From Pseudomonadota bacterium (GTDB lineage Bacteria > Pseudomonadota > Alphaproteobacteria > Sphingomonadales > Sphingomonadaceae), in the NCBI GenBank assembly GCA_023387085.1, contig JAEWIL010000083.1:1-20115 (forward strand): a stretch of 20,115 nucleotides of DNA, written 5' to 3'. Shown in pieces: positions 8,302 to 14,612 of the stretch (positions are counted from its first letter, which is position 1; every line of letters starts with the position of its first letter). Below the pieces are notes generated by a model. The model saw only the letters and a program-made list of their open reading frames with translations. It was not told where the DNA came from and did no database searches. A program made the translations under genes and the position numbers.

Positions 8302-8877
8302 ATGGAAATCCGCGTCTCTGGGCACCAGATCGAAACCGGCGAAGCGCTTCAGGCGCATGTGTCGGACCGGATGAACGCGATTGCCGACAAATATTTCTCG
8401 CGCGCAATCGGCGCGCACGCGACCTTCGGCAAGGGACCGCACGACAGTTTCCAGTGCGACATCGTCGCGCATGTGATGCAGGGCTTGGTGCTGAAAGGCC
8501 ATGGCCAGGCGCAGGATGCACATGTTGCCTTCGAAGGCGCGGCCGAACGCATCGAAAAGCAGCTCAGGCGCTATATGCGACGATTGAAAGACCGCAACAA
8601 CGGCCCCGCTCAGCCGTCACCGACGGTCGACGAGATCGAGGACAACGCCAGCTACACCGTATTCGATGCGAACTCCGATGACGAAGACGCGGGCGATGCG
8701 CCCGCGATCATCGCCGAAACGCGCGTCGACATCCCCAGCAGCAGCGTCTCCGACGCGGTGATGATGCTCGACCTGCGCAACACCAACGCCTTGCTCTTCG
8801 TCAACAGCAAGACCGGCACGCACAATATGGTCTACCGCCGCGACGACGGGACGATTGGCTGGGTCGAACCCCGCTAG
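8302..8877 (+). CDS. hpf: Ribosome hibernation promoting factor, long form
   Basis: Long HPF dimerises ribosomes into inactive 100S particles in stationary phase or stress. The 191-residue protein has the S30AE fold at residues 1 to about 100 (MEIRVSGHQIETGEALQAHV, then a basic helix EKQLRRYMRRLKDR). An acidic linker (DANSDDEDAGDAP) follows, then the C-terminal dimerisation domain (VSDAVMMLDLRNTNALLFVN, NMVYRRDDGTIGWVEPR). The reading frame is open back to 8083, but ATG 8302 is right: GGAAGGAGAAG lies just upstream and the family N-terminus begins here. It is followed by ptsN, a common pairing, but the usual rpoN partner is absent; dnaQ is upstream instead. Confidence 0.95.
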   Translation: MEIRVSGHQIETGEALQAHVSDRMNAIADKYFSRAIGAHATFGKGPHDSFQCDIVAHVMQGLVLKGHGQAQDAHVAFEGAAERIEKQLRRYMRRLKDRNNGPAQPSPTVDEIEDNASYTVFDANSDDEDAGDAPAIIAETRVDIPSSSVSDAVMMLDLRNTNALLFVNSKTGTHNMVYRRDDGTIGWVEPR

Positions 8878-8884
8878 GACCAAT

Positions 8885-8912
8885 CGGGCCGGGCTTGGCA
8901 AGGCCCGGCCCG
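8885..8912 (+). terminator. Strong stem-loop after hpf, possible terminator or attenuator
   Basis: CGGGCCGGGC (8885-8894) and GCCCGGCCCG (8903-8912) form a perfect 10-bp stem with an 8-nt loop, seven bases after the hpf stop. No proper T run follows, so it may protect the hpf mRNA end or weaken read-through into ptsN rather than terminate cleanly. Confidence 0.5.
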
Positions 8913-9096
8913 TTCGAAACGCGGGTGCGTTGAACGATAGGGCTGGATTTTCTTCGCCATCCAGCCTAAGGGCCGCGCCCAACGAAGCCCGAAGCCCGAT
9001 GGGCGGAGGCGGCGGGGCCAGCACCGTTCCCCCGATCGATCGCGACCAATGACGACCCCGGCGGCTGTCCGGCGGCTATGCAGATTTGACCAGACG

Positions 9097-9561
9097 ATGA
9101 ATCTATCTTCCCTTCTCTATCCGGCGACCGTGCGCGCGCATGTGCAGCTCGATTCGAAAAAGGCGCTCTTTCCATTCGTCGGCGATCTCGCTGCTCGATC
9201 GCTCGGGCTCGATGCCGGTGAGGTGGGTGAGGCGCTGCTCGAGCGCGAACGGCTGGGATCGACGGGTTTCGGTCGCGGTATCGCATTGCCCCACGCCAAG
9301 ATGCCCGATCTTTCGGGAGTGCGCGGTCTCTTCCTTCAGCTCGCGCGGCCGATCGATTTTCAGGCGGTCGACGGGCTTCCGGTCGACTTGCTCTTTATCC
9401 TTCTTTCGCCGCTCGACGCGGGGGCCGACCATTTGAAGGCGCTCGCCGGGGTCTCGCGCATGCTTCGCAACGACAGCATCGCCGAACGTCTGCGCGGCGC
9501 CAAGAGCGACGAAGCGCTCTACGCGCTGCTCCTCGACACCGAAACGCGTGACGCGGCTTAA
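9097..9561 (+). CDS. ptsN: Nitrogen regulatory PTS IIA protein (EIIA-Ntr)
   Basis: PtsN is the terminal phosphoryl acceptor of the regulatory PTS-Ntr and carries no sugar. In this 154-residue protein, starting at MNLSSLLYP, the phosphorylated histidine is His66 in STGFGRGIALPHAK. The RPIDFQAVDGLPVDLLFILLSP and HLKALAGVSRMLRN segments are typical IIA core. An upstream in-frame ATG at 9049 would add 16 residues with no family match, so I prefer 9097; neither start has a clear ribosome-binding site. It follows hpf after 219 bases and overlaps the next gene by 14 bases. Confidence 0.93.
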   Translation: MNLSSLLYPATVRAHVQLDSKKALFPFVGDLAARSLGLDAGEVGEALLERERLGSTGFGRGIALPHAKMPDLSGVRGLFLQLARPIDFQAVDGLPVDLLFILLSPLDAGADHLKALAGVSRMLRNDSIAERLRGAKSDEALYALLLDTETRDAA

Positions 9562-9886
9562 GAGCCGCTTTCTCGTCGACTTGCTGCTGCGCCGCGCCGA
9601 GGCGGCTGGCGGTTTCGCCGCGATCCTCGCAAAAGGCGACGACACCTCCGGAATCATTCTCGTGCAGTGCAGCGATCGCGGCGCGCCCGGCCCGCTCCTT
9701 GAGCGACGTTTTGCCCCCGATGGCCGCTATATATGGGAGCCTGTGGGGCCCGACGATCCGCAAGATGGTGAATCGCGCGCAAACTACCAGGAGAGGCGGC
9801 GCAAGGCCGATCCCGACCTTTGGATCGTCGAACTGGATATCGCAGATGCGCCACAACTCGTCGCTGAGTGGGCGGCGTTAACTTGA
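9548..9886 (+). CDS. DUF1491 family protein
   Basis: This 112-residue protein matches the alphaproteobacterial DUF1491 family by its N-terminal segment RLKSRFLVDLLLRRAEAAGG followed by FAAILAKGDDTSGIILVQ. A basic segment (NYQERRRKADPDLWIVELD) and a hydrophobic end follow. The start is GTG 9548, inside the end of ptsN, which implies translational coupling. No signal peptide, membrane helix or catalytic motif is visible and the function is unknown. I recognise the family from memory, not from a search. Confidence 0.8.
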   Translation: MTRLKSRFLVDLLLRRAEAAGGFAAILAKGDDTSGIILVQCSDRGAPGPLLERRFAPDGRYIWEPVGPDDPQDGESRANYQERRRKADPDLWIVELDIADAPQLVAEWAALT

Positions 9887-10080
9887 CTCTGTTGCGGCGC
9901 ACAATAGGTGGCGCCCATTCCATAGCGCGTAGGTCGTTCCGTGGGTTGCCTTGCCTTGGCAAAGCGCTCGCAAACCGGTTCGGACACGCAGTCGGATGAT
10001 GGCCGCAGGCGGCATAGAGCCAGTTTAGCTCACCAGCCTGTTTTTGATTCGGTCCATCAGCCGCCCTTTCGACGGATTAT

Positions 10081-10749
10081 ATGAGTCGCATTTTGAACGT
10101 CGCCAGCATGGCTGCCGTCGGCATGACCGCAACCGCGATGCTGCTGCTGGCCGAACCGGGCTTTGCGAGCGATCTCGCCGCAAGCGCGAATATTCCCGCC
10201 ATCACCCTGCCGGCCGCCGACGCGCCGGACACAGATCAGGCGGATACAAGGACGACGAGCGAACAGCCGGTCGTCACCCTTCCTGAAAATAAGGACGAAG
10301 CCGTCGCCGACGCGAACGACAAATCGGCGCCGGCGCTCGACGTCGATTCGCTGGCCGAACTCGTTGCCGCTACCCGGCCGACAGAGATCGACCCCGAACT
10401 GCGCTGCCTCGCCGGCGCTGTCTATTTCGAATCGCGCGGCGAATCGCTGGCGGGTCAGCTCGCGGTCGCGCATGTCGTGATCAACCGCGCCAAGTCGGGC
10501 CGCTTCCCCAAGAGCTTGTGCGGCGTCGTCCACCAGCCGAGCCAGTTCAGCTTCGTGCGCGGCGGCAAGATGCCCGCGATCCGCAACGCGGGTCAATGGA
10601 ACAATGCCGTTGCGATCGCCCAGATCGCGCGCGACGGCAGCTGGAAGACGCAAGCGCCGGGCGCGCTCTTCTTCCACGCCCGTTACGTCTCGCCGGGCTG
10701 GCGCAAGACACGCGTCGCGTCGATCGACAATCACATCTTCTATCGTTGA
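10081..10749 (+). CDS. Secreted cell wall hydrolase, SleB/CwlJ type (Hydrolase_2 domain)
   Basis: This 222-residue protein begins with an N-terminal signal sequence, MSRILNVASMAAVGMTATAM followed by LLLAEPGFAS, with likely cleavage near residue 30. A low-complexity Ala/Asp/Thr/Pro linker reaches to about 100. The Hydrolase_2 domain then runs to the C-terminus: LRCLAGAVYFESRGES with the presumed catalytic Glu at 117, HVVINRAKSGRFP, CGVVHQPSQFSF, and ALFFHARYVSPGWR. In spore formers the domain is a germination-specific lytic enzyme. Here, in a presumed non-sporulating alphaproteobacterium, a periplasmic peptidoglycan-remodelling role is inferred. The 194-base gap upstream probably holds its promoter. 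Confidence 0.9.
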   Translation: MSRILNVASMAAVGMTATAMLLLAEPGFASDLAASANIPAITLPAADAPDTDQADTRTTSEQPVVTLPENKDEAVADANDKSAPALDVDSLAELVAATRPTEIDPELRCLAGAVYFESRGESLAGQLAVAHVVINRAKSGRFPKSLCGVVHQPSQFSFVRGGKMPAIRNAGQWNNAVAIAQIARDGSWKTQAPGALFFHARYVSPGWRKTRVASIDNHIFYR

Positions 10750-10819
10750 TTGCGCAGGCGGGGTGCGGCTGCGCATCGCGTTCATTGCCAGGCCATTTTT
10801 TGTAGCGCATGATGCGCGC

Positions 10820-11431
10820 ATGACGCGTCATCTTTCCGTCGCCCTGCTCTCGGCAGCGGCGCTCGCATTCGGCGGCTGCGCTACCGCGGTTCCGCCGGTC
10901 GAAGTAACCCGCTTCCATAACGCCGTACCCGGCTGGGCACCGGGCACGCGATATGCCGTCGCGACGGCGCCGCTCGATGGCCCGTCGGCGGGCATTCCGT
11001 CGCTCGAATGGGAAAGTTATCGCACAGCGGTCGACCAGCAATTGCAACGGCAGGGGCTCGTCGCGGCGGGCAGCAACGAGAAGGCGCCACTGCTCGTCCG
11101 TATCGCGTTCGAGCGCAGCCAGCAGGCCCCCGCCGCGCGTCGTTCGCCCGTTTCGGTCGGCGTCGGCGGTTCGACAGGCAGCTATGGCTCGGGTGTCGGG
11201 CTTGGTCTCGGGATCAACCTCGGTGGCGGTCCGAAACGGATGGCCGATCTCCAGCTTTCGGTGCGTATCGACGATGTGGCGTCGGGCCAGGCGATCTGGG
11301 AAGGCCGCGCGCTGACCGCGGTGCCGGTCAAGGCTCCCGCCGCGCAGCCGTCGCTTGCGGCGGCGAAACTGGCCGAAGCCTTATTCAAGGACTTCCCCGG
11401 CGAATCGGGACGCACTATCAGCGTTCCATGA
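10820..11431 (+). CDS. DUF4136 domain-containing putative lipoprotein
   Basis: The 203-residue product starts MTRHLSVALLSAAALAFGGC, a short basic N-terminus with a hydrophobic stretch ending in Cys20, so it is probably a lipoprotein. The lipobox FGGC is slightly atypical because it lacks Leu at -3. The rest resembles DUF4136: an early VEVTRFHN strand, LEWESYRTAVDQQLQRQGL, a glycine-rich segment with GSTGSYGSGVGLGLGINLGG, and a final LQLSVRIDDVASGQAIWEGR. Function is unknown; members sit in the cell envelope. Its stop overlaps the next gene by four bases (ATGA). The frame is open further upstream, but the signal sequence fixes the start at 10820. Confidence 0.82.
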   Translation: MTRHLSVALLSAAALAFGGCATAVPPVEVTRFHNAVPGWAPGTRYAVATAPLDGPSAGIPSLEWESYRTAVDQQLQRQGLVAAGSNEKAPLLVRIAFERSQQAPAARRSPVSVGVGGSTGSYGSGVGLGLGINLGGGPKRMADLQLSVRIDDVASGQAIWEGRALTAVPVKAPAAQPSLAAAKLAEALFKDFPGESGRTISVP

Positions 11432-12543
11432 CTATCAGCATCAACGCCGCGTTCGACAGCGGCAATATCGTCGTGGAATCGGTCGACGGCACGTCGGCGC
11501 GCCTGTCGATCCGCAAGGATCGCGAGTCCGAATTCTACCAATGGTTCCACTTCCGCGTCGCGTGCAGTGTCGGCGATTCGCTGGAGCTCGCGATTACGGG
11601 GCTGTCGGATTCGGCCTATCCCGACGGCTGGCCGGGCTACGCCGTCTGCGCGAGCAGCGACCGCGACCATTGGTTTCGCCTCGACACCGATTATGATTCG
11701 GCGGCGGGGACGCTAACCGTCCGCCATACTGCCGAAAGCCCCGTGCTGTGGCTCGCCTATTTCGCGCCCTATTCGATGGAGCGCCACCACGACCTTATCG
11801 CCTCGGTCGCCGAGTGCGAGGGCGTCACCTATCGCTGCCTCGGCACCAGCCTCGAAGGCCAGTCGATCGACTGCCTCGAAATGGGCACGGGCGACACGCA
11901 GGTCTGGCTTTATGCGCGCCAGCATCCCGGCGAATCGATGGCCGAATGGTGGATGGAGGGCGCGCTCGAAAAGCTTACCGATCCCGCCGATCCTTTTGCA
12001 CGCTCGCTACGGCAGAAATGCCGCCTCCACATCGTGCCGAACATGAACCCCGACGGATCGCGCCGCGGCCATCTGCGTACCAACTATGCCGGCGTGAATC
12101 TCAATCGTGAATGGGACAATCCGACCGCGGATCGCAGCCCCGAAGTGCTGTGCGTGCGGAACGCGATGGACGAAAGCGGAGTCGACTGGGCGATGGACGT
12201 CCATGGCGACGAGGCGATTCCTGCTGTCTTCCTCGCGGGCTTCGAGGGGATTCCTTCGCTGAAGCCCGGACAGATGGACAAGTATAAGGCGTTCCAGGCG
12301 GCGCTCGCGGCGAATACGCCCGATTTCCAGGTCGATCTCGGCTATGCCGAGTCGGCGCCCGGGCAGGCGAACCTCAGCATGTCGACGACGCAGCTTGCCG
12401 AACGCTTCGGCGCGGTGTCGATGACGCTCGAAATGCCGTTCAAGGACAATCGCGACTTGCCCGATCCGGTGCAGGGCTGGTCGCCCGAACGGTCGAAGCT
12501 GCTCGCGCACGCATGTCTCGCAACGCTGGACCAAATGCTCTGA
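11428..12543 (+). CDS. M14 family zinc carboxypeptidase, cytosolic carboxypeptidase (CCP/M14D)-like
   Basis: This 371-residue protein has no signal peptide and two parts. Residues 1 to about 125 form the beta-rich N-domain seen in cytosolic carboxypeptidases (YQWFHFRVACSVGDSLELAI, then a WLAYFAPYSMERH segment). The M14 catalytic domain follows. Zinc ligands are His166 and Glu169 in QHPGE and His259 in DVHGDE. Substrate-binding NPDGSRRGHLR is at 207-217 and VNLNREWD at 223-230. The presumed catalytic Glu335 is in SMTLEMPFKD. Eukaryotic relatives remove glutamates from tubulin; bacterial targets are mostly unknown. It overlaps the lipoprotein gene upstream (ATGA) and the acetyltransferase gene downstream (TGATG), so the three are coupled. 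Confidence 0.9.
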   Translation: MTISINAAFDSGNIVVESVDGTSARLSIRKDRESEFYQWFHFRVACSVGDSLELAITGLSDSAYPDGWPGYAVCASSDRDHWFRLDTDYDSAAGTLTVRHTAESPVLWLAYFAPYSMERHHDLIASVAECEGVTYRCLGTSLEGQSIDCLEMGTGDTQVWLYARQHPGESMAEWWMEGALEKLTDPADPFARSLRQKCRLHIVPNMNPDGSRRGHLRTNYAGVNLNREWDNPTADRSPEVLCVRNAMDESGVDWAMDVHGDEAIPAVFLAGFEGIPSLKPGQMDKYKAFQAALAANTPDFQVDLGYAESAPGQANLSMSTTQLAERFGAVSMTLEMPFKDNRDLPDPVQGWSPERSKLLAHACLATLDQML

Positions 12544-13028
12544 TGACGGATCGGGATGGCGATGGCTGGCGGATCGTCGAGGACGATCTGTCGGGCACCG
12601 CCATCCGTGCGCTTCTTGAAGTGCATTTCGCGGGGATGCTCGCTAATTCACCGGCCGAAAGTTGCCACTTCCTCGATTTCGACGGACTACGCGGCGATGG
12701 CGTGACCTTCTGGTCTATCCACAAGAATGACGAGTTGGCGGGCTGCGGCGCGCTCAAGCTGTTGGGCGGTGTGCATGGCGAGATCAAGTCGATGCGCACC
12801 GCCGAGCGCTTCCTGCGGCAAGGCGTCGCCGCGCGGATGCTTGTTCATATCATGAACGAGGCAAGTGCGCGAGGCCTCGACCGCCTCAGCCTCGAAACCG
12901 GCTCGAGCCCGGCGTTTGAACCTGCGCTTGCGCTCTACCGCGCGCATGGGTTCGAAGAGTGCGAACCCTTTGGCGACTACAAGCCCGACTCGTTCAGCCG
13001 CTTCATGACGCGTAGCTTGCAGAGCTGA
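12543..13028 (+). CDS. GNAT family N-acetyltransferase
   Basis: The 161-residue product looks like a GNAT acetyltransferase. It has a central strand GCGALKLLGG, IKSMRTAERFLRQGVAARML corresponding to motif A (R/QxxGxA acetyl-CoA pyrophosphate loop at RQGVAA), LDRLSLETG, and a terminal ALYRAHGFEECEPFGDY typical of motif B. The acceptor is unknown. The start ATG 12543 shares one base with the carboxypeptidase stop (TGATG), which suggests coupled synthesis and perhaps a shared substrate. It faces the hsp20 gene across a bidirectional terminator. Confidence 0.88.
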   Translation: MTDRDGDGWRIVEDDLSGTAIRALLEVHFAGMLANSPAESCHFLDFDGLRGDGVTFWSIHKNDELAGCGALKLLGGVHGEIKSMRTAERFLRQGVAARMLVHIMNEASARGLDRLSLETGSSPAFEPALALYRAHGFEECEPFGDYKPDSFSRFMTRSLQS

Positions 13029-13033
13029 ACCAT

Positions 13034-13061
13034 CCGTCACCCGGATCCAGTCCGGGGTCAT
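13034..13061. repeat. Short palindromic REP-like element
   Basis: CCCGGA (13040-13045) and TCCGGG (13051-13056) form a 6-bp stem around the loop TCCAG, flanked by CCGTCA and GGTCA. This resembles the small intergenic palindromes with a CCGTCA-type flank that are scattered in alphaproteobacterial genomes. Copy number cannot be judged from one window. Confidence 0.45.
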
Positions 13062-13096
13062 AACGATGGGCATCGCTGGCGACAGATATGAAAAAC

Positions 13097-13130
13097 GGGG
13101 CCCGGAAGGGACTCCGGACCCCGCAATTTT
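13097..13130. terminator. Bidirectional terminator between GNAT gene and hsp20
   Basis: GGGGCCCGGA (13097-13106) faces TCCGGACCCC (13113-13122) around a 6-nt loop. Read on the minus strand the one mismatch becomes a G-U pair and the stem is followed by GTTTTT, so it ends hsp20. On the plus strand the stem is followed by AATTTTTT and can end the GNAT transcript. Confidence 0.75.
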
Positions 13131-13150
13131 TTGGCCTAAGGCGAGCGCTT

Positions 13151-13609
13151 TTACGCGGCCTTCTTGTCCTCGATCGCTACCGGCCGCGCGCCGCCGATCG
13201 CGATCTTGTGCGGCTTCATCGCCTCGGGCACTTCGCGCACCAGGTCGATGGCGAGCAGGCCGTCCGACAGGTCGGCCTTTTCCACCTGCACGAAATCGGC
13301 GAGCTGGAACCGGCGCTCGAACGCGCGTGTCGCGATACCGCTATAGAGCATCTGGCGGCCTTCGCTCTCGCCCACAGGGGCCTTGCGGCCGCTGACGGTC
13401 AGCATATTCTGCTGCGCGGTGATATCGATCTCGTCGGGCTTGAAACCGGCGACCGCGACGGTGATGCGGAAATGGTCGTCGGCGACCTTTTCGATATCGA
13501 ACGGCGGATAATTCTCGGCACCCGAACCGCCGGTTTCCAGAAAGTCGAACAACCGGTCGAAGCCGACAGTCGAACGGCGATAAGGGGTCCAGTCGAAGCT
13601 GTTACGCAT
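13151..13609 (-). CDS. Small heat shock protein, Hsp20/IbpA family
   Basis: Small heat shock proteins hold unfolded proteins without ATP. This 152-residue member has the alphaproteobacterial class A N-terminus RNSFDWTPYRRSTVGFDRLF and then YPPFDIEKVADDHFRITVAV. The alpha-crystallin core includes GFKPDEIDIT and LTVSGRK, with the RAFERRFQLADFV strand before LSDGLLAIDLVREVPE. The C-terminal tail is PHKIAIGG followed by a short basic end; it carries the I-x-I motif (IAI) needed for oligomerisation. Its leader carries ROSE-like elements and an RpoH-like promoter. It diverges from gpmA and converges with the GNAT gene, and it is one of the few genes right of the origin transcribed towards it. Confidence 0.95.
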   Translation of the reverse strand: MRNSFDWTPYRRSTVGFDRLFDFLETGGSGAENYPPFDIEKVADDHFRITVAVAGFKPDEIDITAQQNMLTVSGRKAPVGESEGRQMLYSGIATRAFERRFQLADFVQVEKADLSDGLLAIDLVREVPEAMKPHKIAIGGARPVAIEDKKAA

Positions 13610-13692
13610 GATGTCATTCCTTCCTTACAAAGCGAAGTCACGGGACCGCGACATGCTGTCGCGATCGCCACCCGGCCCCTATCGGCGACCGG
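13610..13692 (-). promoter_or_regulatory. Candidate ROSE-type RNA thermometer in hsp20 leader
   Basis: The leader on the minus strand has the ROSE design. A perfect hairpin CGCGACA/TGTCGCG (13647-13653 and 13657-13663, 3-nt loop) lies upstream. TCGCT (plus positions 13631-13635), matching the ROSE motif UYGCU, follows. Then comes the purine-rich ribosome-binding site AAGGAAGGA (about 13618-13626), which it can pair with. ROSE elements are known in alphaproteobacterial hsp20 leaders and melt at heat-shock temperature to free the ribosome site. Folding was done by eye only. Confidence 0.6.
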
Positions 13693-13699
13693 ATGAGGC

Positions 13700-13729
13700 A
13701 AATCTGGTAACCTTCGAAACCATTTCAAG
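13700..13729 (-). promoter_or_regulatory. Candidate RpoH (sigma-32) promoter of hsp20
   Basis: On the minus strand CTTGAAA (13729-13723) is a good RpoH -35. About 16 bases on, CCAGATTT (13707-13700) fits the -10 CCCCATNT at six of eight positions. A start near 13690 would give a leader of about 80 nt, the right size for a ROSE thermometer. Confidence 0.55.
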
Positions 13730-13797
13730 GGGCGATTGGCATTCGGCCAAAACCCGCGCTATGGGGCGGCGAATCCGCTCCAGCCGAAGGACCTGAA

Positions 13798-14484
13798 ATG
13801 CCCCAGCTCATCCTCATCCGCCACGGTCAGTCGCAGTGGAATCTCGAAAACCGCTTTACCGGCTGGTGGGATGTCGATGTCACCGAAAAGGGCGCGGCCG
13901 AAGCGTGGGCAGCAGGCGAATTGATGAAGGCGAAGGGGATATCCCCCGACACCTGCTTCACATCGGTCCAGACGCGCGCCATCAAGACGCTGAACCTCGC
14001 GCTCGAGGCGATGGGGCGGCTCTGGCTGCCGGTCACCAAGGACTGGCGCCTCAACGAACGCCATTATGGCGGCCTCACCGGGCTCGACAAGGCCGAGACC
14101 GCAGCGAAGCATGGCGACGAACAGGTGAAGATCTGGCGCCGCAGTTTCGACATCCCGCCCCCCCCGCTCGAGGCCGGTTCGGAATGGGATCTTGCGAGCG
14201 ATCCGCGCTACGCCGGCATCGCCATCCCCTCGACCGAAAGCCTCAAGGATACGATCGCGCGCGTCCTCCCCTATTATGAGGCGACGATTGCGCCCGAACT
14301 AAGGGCGGGCAAGACGGTGCTGATCTCAGCACATGGCAACAGCCTGCGCGCGCTGGTGAAACATCTCTCCGGCATCTCGGATGCCGACATCACCGGACTG
14401 GAGATTCCGACCGGCCAGCCGATCGTCTATGAACTGAACGACGATCTGACCGCGCGCGAACGCTATTATCTCAGCGAGCGGTAA
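13798..14484 (+). CDS. gpmA: 2,3-bisphosphoglycerate-dependent phosphoglycerate mutase
   Basis: GpmA interconverts 3- and 2-phosphoglycerate in glycolysis and gluconeogenesis through a phosphohistidine. In this 228-residue protein the phosphorylated His9 is in LILIRHGQSQWN. The FTGWWDVDVTEKG segment follows, then the conserved RLNERHYGGLTGLDK with Glu87, WRRSFDIPPPP, and the second histidine His179 in LISAHGNSLRALVKHL. It is close to the usual family length of 230-250. It starts 188 bases from the divergent hsp20 gene and converges with dapD across a composite inverted repeat. Confidence 0.96.
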   Translation: MPQLILIRHGQSQWNLENRFTGWWDVDVTEKGAAEAWAAGELMKAKGISPDTCFTSVQTRAIKTLNLALEAMGRLWLPVTKDWRLNERHYGGLTGLDKAETAAKHGDEQVKIWRRSFDIPPPPLEAGSEWDLASDPRYAGIAIPSTESLKDTIARVLPYYEATIAPELRAGKTVLISAHGNSLRALVKHLSGISDADITGLEIPTGQPIVYELNDDLTARERYYLSER

Positions 14485-14491
14485 TTCACCC

Positions 14492-14596
14492 CGTCATTGC
14501 GAGGAGCGTCGCGACGAAGCAATCTCCAGCTATCGGATGGTCGCTCCAATCGCTGGAGATTGCTTCCCCCCGGCTTTCGCCGGGGTCGCAATGACG
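14492..14596. repeat. Composite inverted repeat between convergent gpmA and dapD
   Basis: The outer arms CGTCATTGCGA (14492-14502) and TCGCAATGACG (14586-14596) are perfect complements. The inner arms GAAGCAATCTCCAGC (14516-14530) and GCTGGAGATTGCTTC (14552-14566) are also perfect. Only the right half carries an inserted hairpin CCCCGGC-TTTC-GCCGGGG (14568-14585), while the left has 13 unrelated bases. This looks like a member of the CGTCATTGCGAG repeats seen dispersed in many alphaproteobacteria. It may also end both flanking transcripts, though it lacks long T runs. Confidence 0.85.
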
Positions 14597-14612
14597 ATGA
14601 TCCGGGGCGGCA

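Noticed and set aside
9887..10080. Promoter or small RNA upstream of the cell-wall hydrolase
   Set aside because: TTAACT and CACAAT 16 bases apart near 9900 are suggestive but weak. No hairpin with a T run marks an RNA gene.
11008..11427. N-terminal extension of the M14 carboxypeptidase
   Set aside because: It overlaps the lipoprotein gene in another frame and reads as Arg/Gly-rich shadow. The ATGA-coupled start at 11428 is better.
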